From Blastomyces gilchristii SLH14081 (lineage: Eukaryota; Ascomycota; Eurotiomycetes; Onygenales; Ajellomycetaceae), in contig NW_003101677.1 in assembly GCF_000003855.2 (NCBI RefSeq), positions 3,437,581 through 3,465,563 on the forward strand: a DNA stretch of 27,983 bases. The letters are read 5' to 3'. Position numbers and translations under genes: made by a program. Position 1 is the first letter of the stretch; each line of letters opens with the position of its first letter. Positions 19,860-27,983 of the stretch are shown here, piece by piece. The notes below the pieces were generated by a model. It saw nothing but the letters and a program-made list of their open reading frames with translations. It was not told the origin of the DNA and searched no databases.

Positions 19860-22800
19860 TGAAATGTTAATGTATAGAGAGTACTTAAGTAAGAATTAAG
19901 AGATGACTGTAAAAGTGTTAATAAATACAGAAGCTTCTATATAATATATTAATAATTATATAATCTAAAAACTAAAAGAGATCTGCTGAGTGAAGAATCT
20001 CTGATATATAAGATTATCTGATAACTGATATTTAGTATTATCTGTAAGAGTAAGAGTTGTCTTACACTTCAGAGAATAATCTTATTATATTTAGATGTAA
20101 GAGCTGCAGAATATAAAATCCAATCTTATTCTCAGACTTAATTAATTTCAAAGATTCAATCTGCAGATTCAATATTGTATGTGCTATATACAGTTAACTG
20201 ATAAGAAGAAAACAGTTCATATAATTCTATTAACTGATATGAGAAGAACATTGCATGTCTCTGATATAGAAAGGTTAAATCTGCTTATATATTAATAAGT
20301 AAAGAGAATAATTTGCAAGACCTTATCTGAAAGCATTCTGTATATCATATAAGACTTGAAAGTGGAGAAAACTAAGATAAAGAATATACAGAAGAATAAG
20401 TGTATGAAGAAACTTCTGAAGAAGTATAAGATCTTCTGAACAGATCTTTCATCAGAATTGTCATCAGAATAAGAATTTATACATGAGATTAACACAGAGA
20501 ATGTAAAACTAGTCAATTAAAATATGTATTCTCTGTTATAAACATATCTTGAAGGACAGAAGTGTCAGATCACAGATCTTGTAGAATGTAGTCTTATATA
20601 ACTCTTATTAAGTGTGTGAGGCTTCTCAGTAATATTTATGAAAAAAATGAGTGAAAAGTGACAGATGTGTATTGATTATTAAGTACTTAACAAGATTATA
20701 ATCAAGAACAGATACTTATTATCACAGATTCAACAATAGTTCAATACAGTCAGAAATATCTGATATCTATTAAAGATTGATCTTCTCTCAGAATATTAAC
20801 AGATCTGTGTAGATAAACTGTTAGTACTGCAAATCACATTTAATATACAATGAGAGAAGTTTGAATTTCTGATAGTATCATTCAGTCTGACAAATGCATC
20901 TGCTATCTTTCAAATGATAATAAATATAATTCTTTATAAATAGAATGAAACCTCATGTCTTGTATATCTGAATGACATCATAGTTTTCTTAAACTCATGG
21001 AAAGAATATTTAAAGTATCTTGATAAAGTGCTTACAACTCTGGCAGAGTATAAGCTCTATATTAAATCAATCAAGTAAGTGTTTGAAATGAAAGAGTTGA
21101 AGTTTATGAGACATGTGATGAGTGATGACTGTATACATCTTATTTCAGAGAAATTGAATGTCATAGCAAATTGACTGCAGCTGAGAAATATATATCATAT
21201 ATAATAGTTTCTTAAGTTAATCTCATATTACTGCAAATTCATTAAAGATTTCATATAAATAGCTGCATCACTCTCAGATCTCTTAAGAGAAACAAATATC
21301 AATCTGTGAAAGAAGAAGTTTTATTCAATTATCTGAAATACTGTGTGTGAAGAGGTCTTTCTCACACTGAGAGAATATATGATAAGATTCTCAGTACTTA
21401 TTTAATCAGATTATGATAAATCTTTCTATATCAAGATTAATACATCTGAATGAGCTATTAGAGACACTCTTTTATAGATGAGTAAGAATAGCAAGCTGCA
21501 TCTGATAATATATGATAATAGAAAACTATCAGACACTGAGCTCAATTACTCAGTGTATGAAAAGAAATTACTAGCAATTAAACACACACTGATGTTGTGA
21601 AATAGATATATTAATAACAGATATACAACAATAATAATCACAGATTATGAAAGTCTTATCTATCTATAATTGATAATAAAATCTTTCAAATGCTTAGTAT
21701 ATTGAATCTCAGAGTTTCAAGTGTATAATCTTCATATTAAATACTGAAAGAAATTAGATGCTGTAATATCTAATGTAATCAGTTATAGATCTGATTTCAT
21801 GAGTGAGAGTTCTGTAAATCAGATATAAGAGAAGTTTATATCAAACACACTGAGAGAATATAAGAAATCAGAATGAGTGAATATAACAATCTCTTATTTG
21901 AAGAATAGTAAGATAGTGAATGATAAGTATCTTGTGAAAGTGATAGAAGAGATACTTCTCAACTTCAAGCTGAGAAAATTGAAAAATGATGTTGTACTTT
22001 ACTGTGATTCAGAATATATGAAAGCTCTCTATCTGAAACATTTATTTAGACACAACTTGATGACTTAAATGTATAAGAAATTTAGTCACTTAGAAAGCTC
22101 TGAACTCATGAGTGTACTCAAATCAAGAGTATACTGATCAAGCATAACTGAGAACATTCAGATGTACACTTATAAGTGTCTGAATTAACAGGTTGTAAGA
22201 GTCTAAGAGAGAGTTAGAATGTAAAAAAGTATAATATCAGATGAAATGTATAATACAACTGTTGAAATGATGAGAGATAAATCTCATAAACATACTACTG
22301 TAAATATCAAATGAAAATTATTAAATAATCACTGCTATTAACTACACTACTGACTGATCAGTTATGAAAGCAGTTTCAGAGATGATAAAGAAGATAGTAA
22401 CACAGTTTCTACATAATAAGATCTATATCAACTATAAAATACTGTATGAGATTCTAACTGATAATGATGTGAATCTTGTAGAAGAAGTAGTGAGGCATTT
22501 CATGAGTCAGTTACAGATAAGACATTGTAGAACAATATTATATCATTTATGAATAAACAGAAAGATGAAATGCTTGAATGAAACTCTGAGCAATATGCTG
22601 ATAAAATGTCTAGTGAGCAAGTCTATGAGATTATAAGATGAATATCTCAGTCAGGCACTATTAGCCACGCGAATTCAGCAGCATGCAGTCTTCAAGTGTT
22701 TATTATTCTATCTGTTGTATGAATTGCATCTGTGCATTCTGAAGAATGGTTCTGAAAAGATGAGAAAGAGAACAGCAATTATAAATGCAACAGTCATAGA

Positions 22801-23515
22801 TACAGCAGTTATAGACATAGAATCAAGATTAAAAGAAATCAGTCACATATATACAAAAGCTAATAAGTTACTTCTGAACTGAGCAATTCAATCAAAAAGA
22901 ATATGAGACTCACTAGTTAAGAAATTGAGTCTTAAGATGAGAATATTAGTTCTTATACATAATGAGAGTTCTGAGAAGTTTCAATCTAGATAGTTTAAGC
23001 TTTATAAAATACTCAAATCACATTCTCTGAGAATATATACATTGAAGAAATCAGAGAAATGAATCTTATATAACTTAATAAATAATTCATATCTTATGAA
23101 GTTAAAGATGCAAGATCTGAGTAGATTATAATTATTCACAGCACTATTATCAGTGTTGAAAAAGAAGAAACTTATAATTAAAAAGTCTCACAAAGTAAGA
23201 GAAATTATAGATACTTATAAATCAGATGATCTCACTTGTTCTGATCTTTTCATAATTATAAGAAAAGAATGAGAAGTAATAAAGAAATCAGATAAATATC
23301 ACACTTTAATAAGTGATGAGACTGTAGTCAGTTGTATAATAACATACTGCAAACTGTGAATACAATGTCATAAATAGTGGTTTTAAAGTAGCAGACTTGC
23401 ACATGAGTCAGATCACAGAAGAAAAAGAAATTCAGAGTTAAATTCAACTGTTTACATCAGTTCAATTGTAGAGACAACAGAGAATGAAGCATCTGAAACA
23501 TTCACGGACATGTAA
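19860..23515 (+). pseudogene. pol: gypsy III pol (protease, RT, RNase H, integrase)
   Basis: Protease: VLINTEAS at about 19915-19938, with DTG changed to NTE. RT: FEFLIVSFSLTNASAIFQ, then YLNDIIVF at 20965-20988; the first catalytic aspartate is asparagine and the second survives. RNase H: YDNRKLSDTELNYSVYEKKL near 21500-21567, with ITDYESLIYL downstream. Integrase: the N-terminal linker frame at 21877-22068 is followed by a zinc-finger-like stretch. After a frame change, ILTDNDVNLVEEVVRHFM lies at 22451-22504, where LTDN is intact and the following glycine is aspartate. The C-terminal frame carries KANKLLLN and HESDHRRKRNSELN and ends ETFTDM at TAA, 23513-23515. I see no chromodomain. It is the best preserved pol in the window. 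Confidence 0.92.
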
Positions 23516-23658
23516 AACCAAGTTATCTTGAACTCTGAGAACACTCAGAAATCAGATGAGATTAGTTTTAATAAGTTATTCACTGTAGTAATCTAAGTGA
23601 GTGAAGAGAGAAAGTACAATATATAAGACAGAATCATAAAAGATGAAAGCTACTGAAC
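23516..23658 (+). other. gypsy III sequence between pol and MITE copy 2
   Basis: AT-rich, no coding frame. It ends with CCTAGTCAC, where the MITE inserted. Confidence 0.4.
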
Positions 23659-23666
23659 CTAGTCAC

Positions 23667-24172
23667 TAGACTGACCGTGTGACCGTGTCTGAGACCAGGA
23701 CCAGATTTTTTGATAGTCTCATTATCAATTCAACCGATCTCATTACACGGTTTTCACATTAGATAGTAGTTTCATACTGTTTCAGTGAGACTTACTGTCT
23801 ACTCTTGTCACATTTTTCAAATGAGATCATGATTTTCACTTCTCAATTTAAATTATTTTTATTGCTTTAAATGACTTTAAATCTCATTTGAGTGTTATCA
23901 AAAAGTGTTACTTTTTAAAAAATTAAAAATAGTCTAAAAGAAACCTTAAAATGTCTAAAAATAGTAACTTTATGCTAAGAATGAGACTAAATGAGACCAA
24001 ATGAAACCACTTTCTCATTTTTTTCAAGTCATGATTTCATTTTAAGATCTCATATATAGTCACTTTACATGTTTTGTTAATGACTAGTCTCAGCGGGATT
24101 CACGCCAAGAAATGTATGAGACCAGACCAAATGAAATCAAACATGAAATTCATGATCCCAGCGGCCAGTCTA
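23667..24172 (+). mobile_element. hAT-type MITE, copy 2 (506 bp), inside gypsy III
   Basis: Begins TAGACTGACC and ends GGCCAGTCTA, with CTAGTCAC on both sides (23659-23666 and 24173-24180), a perfect 8 bp target duplication. It is less mutated than copy 1 and keeps CpG near both ends (GACCGTGTGACCGTG, CAGCGGGATTCACGCC). It inserted into gypsy III after pol and is therefore younger than it. No coding frame. One copy of the recurrent 22-base motif lies at 23891-23912. Confidence 0.96.
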
Positions 24173-24180
24173 CTAGTCAC

Positions 24181-24547
24181 TGAATGCTGTATTATATAGA
24201 GATTGTATAAGAGTAGTAACTAGTATACAAAGAAAAAGTATAAGAAAACAGAGAGAATAATAAATTGATCATCAACTGTAAGAGTCAGCTGTAAAAGACA
24301 AATATTATTATATACATCTCATTCATTTTCATATATTACTTGTTTAATCTATTTTCAATGTCATATCACCTGAAAAGAAAAACATTAAAAATAAAGAAAA
24401 TCTTAAAACTTAAGATCTGTAAGAGATTTAAGAGCTATAAGCTGCTCTTACAATAACACTGTGTATGTCTTTAATTCCTCTATCACTCTGTATATGACAT
24501 TAATATCATTTATCACAAGATTAGCTGAAATGCCAATATAGAAATGT
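24181..24547. other. AT-rich sequence of gypsy III 3' region, unrecognised
   Basis: No coding frame or repeat is seen with confidence. A weak resemblance to 16660-16700 (ATTGTATAAGA followed by GTAACT) is too short to interpret. Confidence 0.3.
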
Positions 24548-24716
24548 GTACACATATGTGTAGAAAAATTGAAGAAGAGTATGAGACTTACAGAACTGAG
24601 AGTCAGAGCAGAGAAGACAGAGATGAAAGAAATAAAAGAGAAAGAGAGTATAGAATTAAATGAATAATAATAAAAGTTATCTGAGACTGAATACTTATAA
24701 TCTGATATGCACACAA
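24548..24716 (+). repeat. Repeat Y, copy 2
   Basis: Matches 14647-14830 in the opposite orientation and encodes EKLKKSMRLTELRVRAEK followed by EMKEIKEKESIELNE, a charged helix-like segment. Beyond 24716 it continues in the same frame for some distance (HTTFSAEKKERITEEA), which copy 1 cannot because gypsy II interrupts it. Either repeat Y inserted into gypsy III, or it is a domain shared with this element. Confidence 0.55.
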
Positions 24717-26438
24717 CCTTCTCTGCAGAGAAGAAAGAGAGAATAACAGAAGAAGCTTAAGAGAGAGAGAGAGTAGTCTCAGCAGTATTATTATCTTCAG
24801 AGATTAAAATGATCTCTAATACTGAAGTAACTAAGAATCATTATTAGTATATAAAACTGTAAAATCAGAAATGAAAACAGTTACTAAATGAATACTCACT
24901 GATCTTAGTATTATACATGTAATTATAACATACACAAGACTTCTCAGAAAGAGAGAGAGAGATACAGAGAAATACAGAAAGCAGAATACATTACATGAAC
25001 AGCTTATTTTTATAATAATATTTCAGACAAGATATACAAGCCTCACATCTGCAGATATAAAAGAGTATGATATTCAGATTTTCATTTCTGAAAACACAGA
25101 TATTCTTCACCTGTATCACACAGTCAGATAATAAATATCAGAGAATAGACTGATATAAGCTAATTATTCTGAAGATATTTATCAGAGTAGATGTACTTAT
25201 AATATTGAATTTAACAGTTATAAAAAGTTTCTTAATATCTGTAGATATCATGACTTCATGTATAATAAAACTCATAATGATTTTTTCTAGAAAAATTAGC
25301 ATTAGAAGAAAAGATGAAAAAGAAAAGACTTATACTCTTAACACTGTTGAGAAGAGAGATAATTCTCTGATATAAATGTACAATTATCTTATTACAAATA
25401 CTTAAAATAAATGTAATAATTAATATCTGTGACTGAGCTCTAGATAGTTGTATTATACACAGTCTTCATACAATAAATTATTCTAAAGATTGATAAAAAG
25501 AGTGAAAGTATATACACTGAAAAACATGATTCATTAAGTCTACATAATATCTTCTTAAAATGAGAAGAGCTGGTGATGACAGTAGAAGTAGTAGAGGTAG
25601 AGAGAGCAGAAGTAGCAGAAGCAGAAGTAGTGAAAGTAGAGGTTGCAGAAACAGAGGTAGCGGAAGCAGGAGAATCAGACACAGAGATAAGTGTAGAAGG
25701 TTAAGAAAGAGTAACAGAGAAAGAAACAGTAATAGAAGAGACAGAGAGAGACACAGAAGATCTGATTATATATAATATAAATAATTTCTTTATTATTACA
25801 TTCTCCAAGTTCTTGATCAATGATTTAACATTAAGATATTCACTATCATCAGTGAATACAGATCTGTCAATATATGAAGGTTCTATATGAATAAAAATAA
25901 ACATATTAGTATCTATATTTATGTAAAATCATGTGAGAAAACACAATTAAAAGCTCAGTGAGAAGAAAAGTAGTTGAGAGTGTATAAGAAGATGAAGAAG
26001 ATATATTATTCATAATAGTATATTCTGATAATTGTTAGAAGATAAACAAGTTCTGATTATATTTCACAATGTATTATACTTACTGCTAATAAACTGCCTG
26101 ATATGAGCACTACAATGATACTTGTTATGAGAATAGAGAATTATCATCAGAAATGTGTACAATGTAATAGATAAACAGATAAAAGATGTTAAATAGAAGA
26201 AGAGACAGAAATCTTGAATAAGATAATAATATTTAATAATGATAATAATGAAGAAGATAATTGAAGAATGAAAAAAGTTAGTGAATGAGTAATATAATAT
26301 AGTGAAAGTTTCTTTATAAGAGTGTAGAAAGAATACTAGTCAGATCAGAGATAGACTGTATAATTATGAATACTAGCAGTGTGCTAATCTGCAAGAAGCT
26401 AGAGCTTATATCATAATCACATAAGTGTGACTGAATCT
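24717..26438. other. Decayed, unassigned 3' region of gypsy III
   Basis: Several broken plus-strand frames look more protein-like than chance. One near 25150-25260 contains SEDIYQSRCTYNIEFNSYKK followed by FLNICRYHDF. One near 26050-26190 contains KLPDMSTTMILV and then KCVQCNR, with a possible cysteine pair. I recognise no family. A purine-rich imperfect hexamer tract lies at 25560-25690. This could be an extra gypsy reading frame or debris of other insertions. Confidence 0.3.
25560..25690. repeat. Imperfect AGAAGTAGC-type repeat
   Basis: A purine-rich run of AGAAGTAG, AGAGGTAG and AGAAGCAG units. It opens frames on both strands, Arg/Ser-rich on plus and Ala/Ser/Thr-rich on minus, which is what such a repeat does by composition. 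I do not call either as a gene. Confidence 0.6.
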
Positions 26439-26450
26439 GATGAGAAAGAA
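26439..26450 (+). other. Polypurine tract of gypsy III
   Basis: GATGAGAAAGAA directly precedes the 3' LTR start TGTGATTTAG, as expected for plus-strand priming. Confidence 0.6.
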
Positions 26451-26616
26451 TGTGATTTAGAAGAATATATAATTACTGAATAATAATACAGCTGCTTCTG
26501 AATATGCTTACAAATGTAAAGAAGCTCTAGCGGCCACTAATTAATTTAGATAATGTATATAAGAAGGCCGCGTACGCCTGTAATCGTACGCTGGCTCAAG
26601 CAACCTTTGAATCACA
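26451..26616 (+). repeat. 3' LTR of gypsy III
   Basis: Begins TGTGATTTAG and ends TTTGAATCACA. The inner (left) half is CpG-free. The outer half keeps GGCCGCGTACGCC and ATCGTACGC, which are AT-converted in the partner at 17852-18017. AGCGGCCACTAATTAATTTA is identical in both. Confidence 0.88.
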
Positions 26617-27983
26617 TCTTATAAAAGTGATATGTTTTAGAGATAAAATTAATAGTAATAATAGAATTTTTTAAAAAGATCTTTCTTCTTTATCATATTT
26701 TTCTTCTTCTCTCTCTCATTTACAATAGTGAGTGCATAAAAGTATTATTTTTAAAAGATAATAAAAAACTTATTCTGATATTTTCTAGTAAGTAATAAAT
26801 ATCATTATAATGCAGCTATAGTCTCTGTGACTGTTAAGAAAGTAAGATTGAAGATAAAGATAGCAGTGTTAATAGATTACAGAAGTACTACTTTTATTAT
26901 TATATCTTCTTCGTCTTCTTCTGTATCTCTTGTGACTGTGATGATAGAAGCTGTGTCTTATAATAAGATGTTATTTCCTCTGCTAATTAGTTTAACAGTA
27001 TTCAGTTCTTTCTCTATTTTTCTTACTATTATTATAACACTACTCTCTCTTTTAATTAACACAGTAATGTATGACTCTGTGTAATTATTTCAAAAGAATC
27101 TCAGAGAGAGCTTGATTCTGAGAACAGTAGCTTAGAGAAGTTTAATTCATAGTTCTTCTCTTGTAACATGTTTAAGCTCTGCTTAGAATACTGCTGAGTT
27201 AAGTCTGCAGAGTTCTGCAGTTTCTTTATCTTCTCTCTGTAAAAAGACTTCAGTGCAGTCTCTGACTAACACTATTATATATCTACACTGCACTAAGCAG
27301 CTGAAGAAAGCGAAGATTTTATATATCTGTTTGTTCTCTTATTTCTGTTATTTTTATTATATCTGTAACAATAACTTCTGTCTTTCTTTAAATATTATCT
27401 TATAAGAAGATATTATATCAGTTCTGACACAGAGTTCAGATGCTTAAATAATACAGAGTAAGAGTCTCAGAGCTTCAAGTATTGATATATTCTATTAAGA
27501 CTGAAAAGATCTCTCCTACTTATTATAAAAGAAGATAAAAGTGTGAATCTCTGAGATGAAAAAACATCTCAGAATAACTAATCTCAAGAAGAGATCAGTC
27601 AGTATTACTGTTAAAAGTACTACAGAGATTAATTACTGATTGAAGAGAATCTCACTTTAATTAAAGTAAATAACTGAGATACTTTGTAAATTAATAAGTT
27701 AATACTTTATATATCTCTTATACTCTTCTGTAGCATGCTCTTCTGCAGTATCACAGTACTAACTTCACAGCAGATAAAGATACTGATACTGAAGACTTTA
27801 ACAGTGAAGAATAAGTTTAATAAGAATGTGATTATTAATAAGTAAACTCTGAGATTTCTCTTTTTACTTTTTCTATAAGTTATAGTCTTATTAGAATAGT
27901 AGTAATCTGTAGATTAATAATATTATCTTATTATTTTAAATATATCTTTTTCTTCTAATCACTTCAGAAATTTTACACTTATA
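26617..27983. other. Unresolved AT-rich DNA at right edge
   Basis: No TE domain is recognised. An 85-codon plus-strand frame at 26827-27084 is rich in S, I, L and V (SSSSSSVSLVTV) and ends in a hydrophobic stretch; it has no recognisable motif and may be a chance frame. A short frame near 27735-27812 ends DTDTEDFNSEE before a TAA and could be the tail of a decayed gene. A perfect hairpin, CTGAGATG / CATCTCAG with a 6-base loop, lies at 27551-27572. Only two or three CpG are seen. Confidence 0.4.

Larger units (their letters stand above)
17852..26616 (+). mobile_element. Ty3/gypsy LTR retrotransposon III, complete but mutated
   Basis: An 8765 bp element between two 166 bp LTRs (17852-18017 and 26451-26616), with TCTT on both outer flanks (17848-17851 and 26617-26620). 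Gag, protease, RT, RNase H and integrase appear in order on the plus strand, and a purine tract (GATGAGAAAGAA) precedes the 3' LTR. After pol stops at 23515, about 2.9 kb remain before the LTR. They include MITE copy 2, a copy of repeat Y and sequence I do not recognise. That is long for a gypsy 3' region and suggests later insertions or an extra, now decayed, gene. Confidence 0.9.

Noticed and set aside
18463..20516. Minus-strand open frames of 65-74 codons
   Set aside because: They are antisense to gypsy III gag and pol and show no motif.
25440..25775. Ala/Ser/Thr-rich minus frame and Arg/Ser-rich plus frame
   Set aside because: Both follow from the same purine-rich imperfect repeat; no independent coding evidence.
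1..27983. CRISPR array, bacterial operons, tRNA or rRNA genes
   Set aside because: No regularly spaced repeats with unique spacers, no cloverleaf-like GC-rich segments, and the content is clearly eukaryotic TE debris.

Overview
The window looks like a block of gene-poor, AT-rich heterochromatin from a filamentous ascomycete. I see no intact host gene, tRNA or rRNA. What can be read is a stack of transposable elements (TEs). Almost all are wrecked by C-to-T and G-to-A changes on both strands, the mark of repeat-induced point mutation (RIP) or a related process. CpG, CpC and GpG are nearly absent by eye, while CpA, TpG and GpC remain common. The preferred target therefore looks like C before G or C, not the CpA context of Neurospora. 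CpG-type depletion of repeats has been described in Onygenales such as Coccidioides, so that group is a reasonable guess; no species can be named.

Layout. 1-2652: A-rich low complexity, repeat X copy 1 (554-1078), a trinucleotide microsatellite and a lysine-rich decayed coding segment. 2653-8395: complete Ty3/gypsy element I on the minus strand, with 314/307 bp LTRs and a 5 bp target duplication. 8401-11192: decayed hAT transposase on the plus strand with a recognisable right terminus. 11201-14646: gypsy element II on the minus strand, cut inside RNase H exactly where the hAT ends, with a 117 bp in-frame tandem duplication in its reverse transcriptase. 14647-15356: repeats Y and X on the minus strand. 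15382-16524: a small, almost unmutated LTR element (TRIM type), 1143 bp, with 117/120 bp LTRs and a GCAGT duplication, sitting in what may be a solo LTR. 16745-17250: hAT MITE copy 1. 17852-26616: complete gypsy element III on the plus strand with 166 bp LTRs, carrying MITE copy 2 (23667-24172) and a long unexplained 3' region. 26617-27983: unresolved AT-rich DNA.

How the parts relate. The insertions are nested: gypsy II lies next to repeat Y, the hAT interrupts gypsy II, and gypsy I lies just upstream of the hAT transposase. The two MITEs are both 506 bp, each has a perfect 8 bp target duplication, and they share about 80 terminal bases with the hAT, which makes that hAT family their likely source of transposase. 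CpG survives mainly in LTRs, in MITE 2 and in the TRIM. That gives a relative age scale: the TRIM is youngest and the gypsy interiors are oldest.

The most promising items for novelty are the TRIM element with an apparent half-tRNA primer site, a 22-base motif recurring eight times and in several places just after GTAAGT intron donors, the CpG-sparing pattern in LTR halves, and the gypsy II duplication that postdates most of its mutation.
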